Below, one piece after another: positions 53,601-60,504 of a stretch of DNA of 64,000 nucleotides. Position numbers and translations under genes: made by a program. The notes beneath the pieces were generated by a model. It had not been told where the DNA came from. It saw only the letters and a program-made list of their open reading frames with translations, and did not search any database. Each line of letters opens with the position of its first letter. Within the stretch, counting starts at the first letter, position 1. Source of the DNA: Stratiolaelaps scimitus (Eukaryota > Arthropoda > Arachnida > Mesostigmata > Laelapidae). The stretch covers positions 2,216,501-2,280,500 of the forward strand of contig JABWDB010000019.1 of the NCBI GenBank assembly GCA_019614645.1, read 5' to 3'.

Positions 53601-56600
53601 CGTTCCTGCTCTACCCGAACCACAGCGCGTTCCCACCCTATGGATAATGACTACGCGACAAGAAATCGAGAGAGACAGAGAGAGAGAGAGAGATGGAGGA
53701 GCCACAAAGGGTTGCAAGGAGCCGACGAGAAAACTATTCTGGGAAAATGGTTTGGCTCTGACAGGGAGGGAATGTGGGGAAGGCCCCTGTCGGCAGCGAA
53801 GGACTGGTGACGTTTTTGTACTCATCCGGTGAAGGCGGCGCGGCCTCGCCCGCCTCGCGCTACTTGCCAACCAGACGCATGCCATGGCAAGCGATATTTC
53901 TCTCGCCACAGGCAAAAGAAGACCGGAGGGGATAGGTGGCACATTGAGGGAGCACTGGAAGACGAGGAAGGCAGCTAGCGCCTTTGCATCAATCGGATCA
54001 CTGCGATGTCGGGCGTCGGCCGCGATGCCGGCAATGACAACGAAGACGACGCGACGATGATGCTTGTGGTGGGGAGGGGGTAGCGGTGGAATCCGTCACC
54101 GAGAGCCTAACGTAACCTGAGCGTTAGAACAAATAGAAGCACCGGTCAGGTCTGCAAAGGGATGATATGCAGGAAAGCCGATCCGGCTCCCAGGTACACT
54201 AGCTCTTAGGCCAAGTTGCAGCGACGGGCGAGCGATTGCTAAGCAATATTGCCTGAGACACAGGCCCGGATATTTCCATCGATGCCTTACCAATGCAGGC
54301 TGGCACGCTGTATTCCTACATAACGCAGGAATAGCACTCCACAGTCGACTACGCTACAGTCGCCTGACTCTATAGACGGAACTGCATAAGGAGCTCATTG
54401 TGCATCGCGCGAGGCTCTCGTACGTGCTTAACGTCTTTCCGCGCTCATCTGTTCCACTCGTGCTCTCCGTTCAAGACATACACTCTTATAGAAGGCAAGT
54501 GACGGCGGTGGTGGTGGTGGTCTATAGCAAACTACGCTGGCGTATTTAGCTATACAAGGACGGCTCAGCGGCATGTTGAATGCAACTCAGCCGCGTCTGC
54601 TTGTCGGCCTGCTGACGGGCTAGCCGGCTAAAGCGATGCCCGAACGACTTGGCTGTCCTGCTCATCCTAATTAGCGCCCGTTGAATGCGAAAGCCGTCGG
54701 ATTCGATTAAGACAGCTTGCCAGCCTACTCGACAGCCGGCTAGAACCTGACCTAGCTGAGCCGGGCCCTGGCCGCATCGCGTACATACGAAGCGAAGAAC
54801 GGCGCCGTCGCCTTATTGGACGACGGTGACAACCGCGCGGCAAAACCAAGCAGCGCCGATCGGAGAAAAGACTTGTTGCTTGCTCGCCGTGGCGGTAGCG
54901 GCCAGTGGAAACCGCTGCGGCGGCGGCCGCCCATAACGGAGCGGAAGGAACGTCTCTCTGATGAAAAGTACCGCGGACCGTCGAATAAGCATGCACGCCT
55001 CTGCGCTACTGCTGCCAATTGTCTATCAATTAGGGGTGGTTATGCTTGAGCTTCTTCTGCAGCGTGAATTGATTTGACACCGTATGAGACGGAGCGTGAA
55101 CTCTGCGAGCGCGTTTCTACTGCAGCCAACACACGAAGGCCTCGAGACTAAAGAAACGAACAGCTTCGCCGGTGGGTTACGGCGTTCAACAACTCAATGG
55201 AGATTCTCTCCTGTTTTCCCTGTGCTAGATCCGTCTCAACCACGAGGACACTTTACGAGAAGATGACGGTGTTTCTTGCCGAGGCGGGAGTGATTGTGGC
55301 CGTAATTGGCGGAAACGTGGCGGCGCGACAAACGGCGCGCAGAGGGTAAAAAAATGGGCGTATTGTCGCACGACGTGGACGAAATATCGCTCTGTGTGAC
55401 CGTGTGCCTGTCCGTGAATATGGTTCCGGCTCAGGGTGGGTGCGTAAGAACTACCGTCTGCCTGTCTTGGCTTACGAGAAAATCATGTTCCCAGACGAAG
55501 GCGCGGGAAGGAGAGAGAGAGAGAGAGGCAGAAGGACAGGAGAAGCGAATGAATCGGCTGATGAATGAACCTACCGGCCAAGGCAGGGCATCACATGGCC
55601 GTCGACTCATATCTCGGTCTTCGGTACTGTTGCACTGGACTAGAAGATATCATCCGGAGAACGTCTCTGCATAGGCGCCTACGTCGGGAATCCTGAGTGG
55701 CTCTCGCGGCCGAGGCGCCGGCGGCGGCTGCTGCTGCTCTCTGGGGCTCGTCTAAACGCTGCTATTATAGCCGCGACCGCCGCCGCCGCCAACAGTGGGT
55801 ATGACAACAAAGCTGTCGCCATTCCGCCCAAGCCTAAATCCAGCGGAACAGTGACGAGGTTGACGCTGAGACACTCCAAGAACGGAGGAATAACGGGGGA
55901 GGATCAGAGAAAGATGGCGGATCTCGAGGGGCAGACACTCCTACACAAGGAGTGAGGGTTGCAACGTGACCATGGCCGCGGCGGCTTGTGCGGCAGTGTC
56001 GCCCGCCGTGGGTGACGCGCTGACGATCTGATAATCGCGCCACACCGCGCCCCTCCACACACATAGACGCGCACACTAATTACCGTTAGGTATTTGACTT
56101 GGTTTGATCGATGAAACTCATCGAGAGAGAACGAAGCATGAGCGAGGCGAAGCGAAACGCGGACCACAGGACCGAGCCAACAGCTAGCCATTGCTTGCGG
56201 CGCAACTGCCGATGACCCCCGCCTCCCCCGCGAGCCTCGATGGAGGGTGGCGTCAGAGCGCGGGGCCCCTACTCGTGGCGTGGTATGGCAGTGTTGGTCG
56301 AAGTCTGACGCCAGGGTGTGCCCTAACGGCGCATGGAGGAACCAATGGGTCCCGGAAACCCTAAACTGACTATATCGGCAGGCAAAGCAGCCCCCTGACA
56401 GGCCCTGCCACACTCGGTGCTGGTCGCCTGAGTCGCGCTGGGTGCAGCTGGCAGCGCGTTCCCGCTCGTCTGCGACGATGATATTAATTACGTTTAGCGG
56501 AGGAAGGGAGGGATAAACCGAGAGGCAGGCGTGAGGATGACACAAGATTCATCGGCAGTAAAGATCGGGAAAGAGATCCTGGTAGAGAATGGAGTAGGAG

Positions 56601-56940
56601 AGATAGAGATAGGGAGAGAGAGCGATCTGGATGCGAGTGCTATTCCCAGCTGATGCAAACTCAATTTAAGGCCTGGTCGGTGCCGATGGCTGCGGCGGTA
56701 AGCAAGCCACCTAACCGACCCCACAATGTCGTCACTCGATGTCCTTGCCGCCTCGGAACAGAAGAGTACAACACGGCCCCCATATATGTATCAGCCGTAG
56801 TCAGGTAACTCGGCCATCACTAACATAGTGAATTTTTCGGCTTGACTCACAGCCAACCTTTAAGGCCCACGGTGCTGCTGTTAGCTTCTGGGGATCGAAC
56901 CCGTGCAGCTACGTATCTCCCGCGATTGCATAGCGACTTC

Positions 56941-56995
<55 letters not shown>

Positions 56996-59900
56996 GATAT
57001 GTAACGTATGAGAAAATATACGATGTCTGACTGTACTATTCATATAGAGGGAAGTACACAGTGGACTAATGGGAATATTGATAGAATGGGCTGCCCGCCA
57101 TGAACGATAGGTTCTGCTCCAGTATGTGTTTGACATAGTGCCCTCCTCACGCCGCAGCATTGAATTAGAAATATATGTCGCAAACGAAATATAAACGTCG
57201 CCGGAGAACACCGTATCTGTTTTTTGCTGATCGCTCCCTATTCGAGCCTATTTATGGGTAGCGTCGCCGCCATCACAGAAGATGAACAAGGCTAGGTCTT
57301 TCGACGAAACTTCGCCAAGGCTCACCTCCCCTACCCCCGGCTAGTCTTTGCAAGCTGGACCACCACGAAGGCCCATCGGAAGCCTTAGGTCACAATTGCC
57401 GTAGCGCAAGTACTACGATGTCTAGTAATAGACCACGTTTGCTTCGGCCGCCACTGATTCAGCCGGCGGTTTGGCTTAACGGCAGCCAGCGATCCAGATC
57501 GTGAGCGATGGCTTCTTGGAAAAGTTCCGACGCATCCTCTCCGGCCGCTCCGGCACAGCACGTTGCTGGGAATGGCCCAGCGTTCCCAGCTTGCTTCCTG
57601 ACAGACTTTCAGTCAGTCAAACTTACTGAGACTTACTTACACAGGCTGGCCCGACGGCTGTCCCACCGGCCCGGCCGGCAACGATGCTCGGGGCGGGCAA
57701 CTATGCTCGACGACCAAAAGGCAGAGAGAGCAATTCGAGTTAGAAAACCAATACTGACTGTGAGCAGTAGTCGACGACTGTGCCCACTTTGCTCGCCTTA
57801 GCCGCCACCGCCGCCACCGCCGCCCTTGTGCCCTGCTGGCCAGCAGTTCGTTGCTTTAGATTCCAATGGGCAAGGGGGCGGTCGGTGGGTAAGCGCCGAT
57901 TGCGCCGACTGAAAGTGGGCGGGGAACTCTGACCATGGACCGTGAGCGGAGAAAGGCGCCCAGCGGCGCGGTGAGTTCGCCAACCATCCAACCGATCATC
58001 GGAGATCATCACATCAATCACTCAACGCTGGTCAGTCTACCGGAGGGCTAGGCAGTGTGATAGCATGAGTAGGGAAAGCGGGGATTCTAAGCGAATAGGG
58101 AGAGCTCGCGAAGACTCGCGTGGTGGAGCAGGCAGGCTGCGCCAACGGCAGCCCACCTTGAGGGGGCTTGGAGCCCGAATGGTTCGCGGGCGATCGGGCC
58201 GCCAAGGTCCCGATCGGCCGCATAGAGAGCGCCCCTTCTGCCTGACCCGATTCCGAACCGGAGCAGTTCTCCCTCAACAGGGGAGGCGCCGTGCTCGTGC
58301 GGCTGTCCCGGTTACGGCGGCGTCAAACTATCTCTGTTGGCGGTGGGCAAAACTATTTTAATATCTGCCGCCATGACGGCAGGGGCCGCCCGCGGTCGGT
58401 TGTAAAGGGACGAGTCGACCGATGAGGTTCGCCCCCTTTCGCCCAGCTTCGGCGGCGCGATGGTGCACATCCATCATCGCTGTTAAAAAGCCAAGTCCAA
58501 AAAATATCGCCGAAGGAGAAAAAGAAGACGAGGATGACGACGACGACGACGAAGTCTACTAAGAATAAAAAGCACAGCGAACGAAAGCAGAAGCAGCAGA
58601 AAGGGCATCAGCAGCAGCAGCAGCAGTTGTCAGCGGACAAATCGAAGCACCGCCGATCGCGAGCACTCGCTACGTGGTGCAGATGCGTTACGAGAGTGTC
58701 GAGATGGCTAGCGCGTTCGACTGCGTCCAGTGAGCTGTGCCGCTGAAGTGGCCAGACGATGCTCGGAGTCGACTCGTCGCATTCTGGCGAACTGGCTCAA
58801 GAATCGTCGTTAGGCGGGACGTGTGCGCTTGTATCGGGTATGTCGAGTCGGTGTGGGATCCAATACGTCCCTGTAATCGTTCAGTGGGGGGGGGTATGTA
58901 CGGCTTGGCTCAGCGTTTTTTTGATGAGTTTTGTGTGTTCAGCCTATAGCACCCATATTCATACGGTTGCTATTACGGTTGATATTATAGGAGCAGCAAC
59001 CTTGTCCTTAGCTAGGAACAGCGTTTACTCCGGAGTGGAGGGAGGCAGGTCGGCATCACAGAGCGAAGTTCACCAACGTCACAAACAACGTTCGTTCCAC
59101 CCGAGACGAGACAGATTCGCACCTACGGATCTATTCTGGCGAAGACAACGATGAGACCCCCGGACGCTGTAGTTAATATCAACGCTAAATGAATGAACGC
59201 TGCTGAATGCTGCTACTGCAAATCCGTCTACTTGAATCCCATCTACGTGAATGTACGGAGGAAAATACGGACCGAGAGAGTATGTGTAGTCAACCTTTTG
59301 AGAGACGCGGGAGATCGTTCAGCTTCAGCCAACCACGTCGGGTAATGTGTTTGCTAGATGAAAGCTAGATGTGAAAGGTCCGCCTTTGCCAGCCAAGCGC
59401 GCATCGTCTATTCGGCTATTGCTGGATACGATGCAGAGGGCAGAACCTTAGTTGATCCTCCTGCACTTCGGTAGAAGCAACGCAGAGGCCTACAGCGCAT
59501 CCAGGCCGCAGTAGCATAGCCTGCACAGCCTGTAGGGAGTCTTTTGAGGGGAGCCCAACCAAGGGCTTGGCTGGACCACACTGCAGGGCTGCAGGGCCCT
59601 CCGTTGCTTCACATTGCTCAATGCGGCGCAGAGTGGAGCGATGAGCAAGTTTCTACTTGCTCACGCTCGGCTCTGCCTGCCTTGCCTGCCTCGTCCTCCC
59701 CTTGATGGTCCCTTGATGGCTCGTAGGCGATTGGATTCAATGATGGAATATGATGATCAGGCGCATCGCTCAGCGATTCTACAAGAGAGTACAAGAGCGA
59801 AACGGGGGTGACCGACAGAGATCTGGACGACAAGCATTCGGGCCCCTGAGACAGCAGCGAGAGCTATTTGGGAGGTACGAATATCTGAACATATACATAC

Positions 59901-60504
59901 ATACGTACCCACGGCCTTTCCGAAATCGCTTCTCTTCGGAGAGAGCGAGGACTCTTTAGGAGGACGAGCCAGAAATTAAAACCAAAGAGTGCTACGAGCG
60001 GACGTCGTGTGGCTGGGTGCACATCGAACGCTCGAACGGGTGTTGCATCGTCTTAATCGAGGTTGGCTAGCGTTCGTAACAGGAGACGAAACTACCGAAG
60101 CATGAAACACTAAAGAGTGAAGAGCACTTACCCTCCAGGTAATTCGGATCGTGCGAGAGTCGACAGCTGATGCTGTGACGTGTGACGGAGGTGTCTTCGG
60201 CGCTGTAACAGTAGGAACATACATGTATTGTAAATCATACGAGAAGTCACAAATTCGTGATCTCAGAGTATAGCTCTGTTAGACATATTTAAATAACGCC
60301 TCACTGGCGCGTATTATACAGTATTCCCTAGTGGGGGCTTACCGTCCATTTTCGTTTTGACGAGGGCGGGTTTGCTGAAAATCGAATCACCCAAAGCGTT
60401 GCTGGCCTTGATCACGAACTGATACTGTGTGGCCGGGATGAGCTCCTGTAAAGTTGCATCAGCCGAGGTCCCCGGTACCGTCACGACCCGCGTAGCTTCG
60501 GGCT
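13939..60504 (-). CDS. Dscam-like: Dscam-family cell adhesion receptor, 3' part (11 exons; 5' end outside the window)
   Basis: This is a single-pass neuronal or immune cell-surface receptor of the Dscam immunoglobulin superfamily, which in animals mediates homophilic recognition and self-avoidance. Eleven exons on the minus strand join in phase: 60343-60504, 60132-60202, 53011-53263, 50001-50282, 41903-42078, 31163-31315, 29670-29808, 22884-23104, 22149-22293, 14515-14677 and 13939-14092. They give about 638 residues: half of FNIII-1, FNIII-2, an FNIII-5-like domain, an FNIII-6-like domain, one membrane helix and a tail of about 245 residues. The family call rests on GYYVGYK in FNIII-2, LLCGTTY in the third domain, and GGCPI with SSWYELLVTAHNEAG and GGTIPP in the last domain, in the order seen in Dscams. 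All introns begin with GT and end with AG. The gene is cut by the window edge, so Ig domains and start codon are not visible. The absence of FNIII-3, FNIII-4 and Ig10 is inferred from the in-phase join and no matching sequence between 50.28 and 53.01 kb. Confidence 0.93.
14093..14514 (-). other. Intron between the last two coding exons
   Basis: 422-bp intron, GT to AG, AT-rich near its 5' splice site. No gene, RNA or repeat of note seen. Confidence 0.8.
14515..14677 (-). CDS. Dscam-like: Dscam exon: third cytoplasmic exon
   Basis: 163 bp, entered in phase 1 and left in phase 2; acceptor AATGTCAG, donor GTCAGT. The peptide runs SALTTADMYKEAAANQHKQ, then EAVSSIISSGAAESDLC and SSAYEDDSIIIGDACPQR. 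It is acidic with an AYEDD tyrosine. It follows an intron of about 7.5 kb. Codons are GC-rich compared with the surrounding intron, as in the other exons. Confidence 0.86.
15022..15069. repeat. Perfect inverted repeat (20-bp arms, 8-nt loop)
   Basis: Arms 15,022-15,041 (GAGAATATCTATAAATAATC) and 15,050-15,069 are exact reverse complements around CATCACCT. Pairing continues outward with one mismatch for three more base pairs. Located in the 7.5-kb intron. Confidence 0.95.
19492..19527. repeat. Perfect 36-bp palindrome without spacer
   Basis: The left half 19,492-19,509 reads GGTAGTGGGGTAAGGAAG and the right half 19,510-19,527 is its exact reverse complement, centred on AAGCTT. The arms are purine/G-rich. 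Located in the 7.5-kb intron. Confidence 0.97.
22149..22293 (-). CDS. Dscam-like: Dscam exon: second cytoplasmic exon
   Basis: 145 bp, entered in phase 0 and left in phase 1; acceptor TTTGCAG, donor GTGGGT. The peptide starts AVQQGYCNGVSSSATLDRS, continues TPKQKYRPLSLGRSFDQDLF and ends EEDLEG across the junction. No enzyme motif is present; it is polar and serine-rich with an acidic end. A second possible donor (GTAGAT) lies 4 bases downstream but would leave in phase 2 and break the join to the next exon, so I chose GTGGGT. Upstream intron is 590 bp. Confidence 0.85.
22294..22883 (-). other. Intron with an A/T-rich retroelement-like tail
   Basis: 590-bp intron. Between about 22,575 and 22,700 the plus strand has C and T runs, (TTTTA)-like repeats and then TTGAAAC repeats, resembling the 3' tail of a non-LTR retroelement. 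No coding sequence of an element is visible. Confidence 0.6.
22575..22700 (+). mobile_element. Possible 3' tail of a non-LTR retroelement
   Basis: The plus strand has a T-rich (TTTTA)-type stretch, then AATAAACTTGATTTTGAAAC followed by TTGAAAC repeats ending at about 22,700. Short tandem tails of this kind are typical of LINE or SINE 3' ends. No reverse transcriptase sequence is visible. Confidence 0.35.
22884..23104 (-). CDS. Dscam-like: Dscam exon: first cytoplasmic exon with tyrosine motifs
   Basis: 221 bp, entered in phase 1 (completing TGT, Cys) and left in phase 0; acceptor TTCTTAG, donor GTAGGA. The peptide begins QSRDDLSMNTYGKCSKD. It holds a tyrosine cluster NNDHETLYCPYAAQQ and the motif HTYEVPHRIR; Y-E-V-P is a plausible SH2-docking sequence of the Y-x-x-P type. 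The junction with the membrane exon reads GNDI-C-QSRDD. A purine/GA repeat lies in the intron just upstream (23,127-23,146, a CT-rich tract on the gene's strand). Confidence 0.88.
27470..27502 (+). repeat. Interrupted TA run
   Basis: TA units with one TG interruption, just left of the 62-bp repeat copy A region. Confidence 0.85.
27649..27710 (+). repeat. Dispersed 62-bp repeat, copy A
   Basis: Matches 62,211-62,272 at 53 of 62 positions without gaps by direct comparison; both begin AGGCAATGCCATCGCCTC and end CCCAACT. It sits between two TA-rich stretches (27.47-27.50 and 27.73 kb). Likely a fragment of an interspersed element of unknown type. Confidence 0.75.
27961..27982 (+). repeat. GATA tetranucleotide run
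   Basis: About five GATA units. Confidence 0.9.
29670..29808 (-). CDS. Dscam-like: Dscam exon: transmembrane segment
   Basis: 139 bp, entered in phase 0 and left in phase 1; acceptor CCCTCAG, donor GTAAGT. After VSMLRDP comes a hydrophobic helix of about 23 residues (starting AVLVPVLCAATVV and ending AVSLLF), then the basic stop-transfer sequence MRNRRGHPRAHGNDI. The order stalk, helix, positive charges gives a type I topology with the C-terminus in the cytoplasm. Drosophila Dscam1 has two alternative membrane exons; I saw only this one. Confidence 0.94.
29809..31162 (-). other. Intron (about 1.35 kb) between stalk and membrane exons
   Basis: No gene seen. It contains a near-perfect hairpin with 28-bp arms at 30,746-30,804. 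Confidence 0.75.
30746..30804. repeat. Near-perfect inverted repeat (28-bp arms, 3-nt loop)
   Basis: Arms 30,746-30,773 and 30,777-30,804 pair at 27 of 28 positions around GCT. The outer ends are GTACTCAC and GTGAGTAC; the inner part is AGAAACATAGAAT. Located in the 1.35-kb intron. Confidence 0.96.
31163..31315 (-). CDS. Dscam-like: Dscam exon: C-terminal half of FNIII-6-like domain and juxtamembrane linker
   Basis: 153 bp in phase 0 on both sides; donor GTAGAT. The peptide begins VLVVGELQPSSWYELLVTAH, then NEAGFTEEDYQFATL and a juxtamembrane GGTIPPPLAGTRQ. The TWYEL-like tyrosine corner and the FATL-x-GGTIPP ending match the last Dscam FNIII domain and stalk. The acceptor is a tandem TAGCAG, so the exon may instead begin at 31318 and gain one glutamine. 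Either choice keeps the frame. Confidence 0.93.
31316..31320 (-). promoter_or_regulatory. Tandem NAGNAG splice acceptor
   Basis: On the minus strand the intron end reads ACAATAGCAG just before GTG CTA GTC. AG at 31320-31319 or AG at 31317-31316 could each be used. The result would be insertion or omission of one glutamine (KEKQ-Q-VLVV versus KEKQ-VLVV) between the two halves of the FNIII-6-like domain. Use of both sites is an inference from the sequence pattern alone. Confidence 0.6.
34140..34150 (-). repeat. tRNA B-box-like motif
   Basis: The minus strand reads GGTTCAAACCC, a match to the GGTTCRANNCC consensus. No A box, tRNA fold or tail is visible nearby, so this may be chance. Confidence 0.2.
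36892..36918 (+). repeat. CGG trinucleotide run
   Basis: About nine CGG units in the longest intron (CCG on the gene's strand). Confidence 0.9.
37525..37567 (+). repeat. Two-copy tandem duplication, 21-bp unit
   Basis: The unit CGATTAGTCTAGTTTCTAGG occurs twice in a row; the second copy has one extra A. Confidence 0.9.
38107..38139 (+). repeat. GGC trinucleotide run
   Basis: About eleven uninterrupted GGC units, the longest GC-only run in the window. Confidence 0.95.
41606..41633 (+). repeat. TA dinucleotide run
   Basis: About 14 TA units preceded by GTATGTAT repeats. Confidence 0.9.
41903..42078 (-). CDS. Dscam-like: Dscam exon: N-terminal half of FNIII-6-like domain
   Basis: 176 bp, entered in phase 1 and left in phase 0. 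Acceptor CTTTCAG; the donor GTTCGT departs from the usual GTRAGT. The peptide starts APIAPLSEAFISSNQTTATL and contains TWGDGGCPIRHFVVQYKLAQ. The GGCPI cysteine motif before the C strand is a hallmark of the last FNIII domain of Dscam proteins, just outside the membrane. NQT is a potential N-glycosylation site. The exon ends at LLKEKQ and is followed by the longest intron in the window, about 10.6 kb. Confidence 0.94.
46595..46726 (-). mobile_element. tRNA-derived SINE-like remnant, 5' end missing
   Basis: On the minus strand a tRNA-like anticodon-arm region (CTGGCTATCGGAAGCCAG) is followed by GCAGGTTCGAGCCCCGC, a T-arm with an RNA polymerase III B-box match (GGTTCGAGCCC, 46,679-46,689). About 80 bases later comes an A-rich end and the repeated tail ATTTACCATTTACC. 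No A box or D arm is visible, so it is not an intact tRNA. Target-site duplications were not found. The SINE label is an inference from B box plus repeated tail. Confidence 0.5.
46687..46726. repeat. Perfect inverted repeat (17-bp arms, 6-nt loop) inside a SINE-like remnant
   Basis: ACCTGCGGCCTCTGGCT at 46,687-46,703 is exactly complementary to 46,710-46,726, with loop TCCGAT. It overlaps a tRNA B-box-like motif on the minus strand. Confidence 0.95.
48087..48116 (+). repeat. TGC run passing into CCG run
   Basis: About seven TGC units followed by CCG units. A GCC run follows at 48,716-48,737. Confidence 0.85.
48953..48988 (+). repeat. CCCG/CCTG tetranucleotide repeat
   Basis: GC-rich CCTG and CCCG units in tandem, about eight in all. 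Confidence 0.85.
50001..50282 (-). CDS. Dscam-like: Dscam exon: complete FNIII domain, equivalent to canonical FNIII-5
   Basis: 282 bp (94 codons), phase 1 on both sides, so a whole domain sits on one symmetric exon. Acceptor GTTTCAG, donor GTATGT. Visible elements are PPPSPPLKIIATTSSSIHVR then W (B strand), GYLLHYKHSGAEWKEM (C to C'), and LLCGTTYQIFLTAFNDIGRG (E-F-G). The CGT-Y motif and its position just before the GGCPI domain match FNIII-5, which in canonical Dscam follows Ig10. Here it follows FNIII-2 directly. Being phase-symmetric, the exon could be skipped or exchanged without breaking the frame. Confidence 0.95.
50283..53010 (-). other. Intron (about 2.7 kb) where canonical FNIII-3, FNIII-4 and Ig10 would be expected
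   Basis: Scanned for the roughly 900 bp of coding sequence that two FNIII domains and one Ig domain would need. No frame shows an FNIII tyrosine corner or Ig cysteine/tryptophan signature. The longest minus frame (51,966-52,691, 241 codons) has no recognisable domain. A CT run lies at 50,922-50,942. Confidence 0.7.
50922..50942 (+). repeat. CT dinucleotide run
   Basis: About ten CT units, in the intron between FNIII-2 and the FNIII-5-like exon. Confidence 0.9.
53011..53263 (-). CDS. Dscam-like: Dscam exon: rest of FNIII-2
   Basis: 253 bp, entered in phase 0 and left in phase 1; acceptor TTTACAG, donor GTAAGC. The peptide starts KPAERARNSHLSGYYVGYK, where GYYVGYK is typical of Dscam FNIII-2, and continues to NTKYTAVVQAFNPQGSGPSS, the F-G region with the expected tyrosine. 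The last codons are KTYEY plus one base. The polypyrimidine tract upstream is interrupted by a short TA run at about 53,270-53,281. This exon joins in frame to the 50,001-50,282 exon to read KTYEYDPPPSPP. Confidence 0.95.
56850..56940 (-). repeat. tRNA-like fragment with B-box motif
   Basis: The minus strand reads GCACGGGTTCGATCCCCAG, with a B-box match GGTTCGATCCC at 56,891-56,901, in a stretch ending next to a long TA run. No complete cloverleaf can be drawn: the T stem pairs poorly. It could be a short decayed SINE or chance. Confidence 0.3.
56947..56995 (+). repeat. Long TA run with one TG interruption
   Basis: About 24 units, in the intron inside FNIII-2. Confidence 0.95.
60132..60202 (-). 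CDS. Dscam-like: Dscam exon: N-terminal third of FNIII-2
   Basis: 71 bp, entered in phase 1 and left in phase 0, with acceptor GTTACAG and a consensus donor GTAAGT. It encodes the A and B strands, PKTPPSHVTASAVDSRTIRI followed by TWR, with the conserved B-strand tryptophan. A short 140-bp intron (60203-60342) separates it from the previous exon, while the next intron is about 6.9 kb. Splitting an FNIII domain just after the tryptophan is repeated in the last FNIII domain's two-exon layout. The exon is too short to recognise alone; the in-frame junction (KMD-A-PKTPP) and position support it. Confidence 0.88.
60343..60504 (-). CDS. Dscam-like: Dscam exon: C-terminal half of FNIII-1
   Basis: 162 bp, entered in phase 1 and left in phase 1. 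The acceptor reads TTTCAG and the donor GTAAGC. The peptide contains LQELIPATQYQFVIKASNAL, the E-to-G strands of a fibronectin type III fold with the tyrosine-corner Y and the ASNALGDS turn, and ends in KTKMD. The first half of this domain, with its conserved tryptophan, must be upstream. I found no convincing exon for it between 60.5 and 64.0 kb, so the preceding intron is probably longer than 3.5 kb. Confidence 0.9.

Larger units (their letters stand above)
53264..60131 (-). other. Large intron (about 6.9 kb) inside FNIII-2
   Basis: No exon recognised. It contains GA runs at 53.67-53.69 and 55.51-55.53 kb, a long TA run at 56,947-56,995 with a tRNA B-box-like motif just to its left (56,891-56,901), and CAG and GAC runs near 58.5-58.63 kb. 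Confidence 0.65.

Noticed and set aside
56850..56940. Complete tRNA gene near the TA run
   Set aside because: Only a B-box-like loop is present; T stem pairs poorly, and no D arm or acceptor stem can be drawn.
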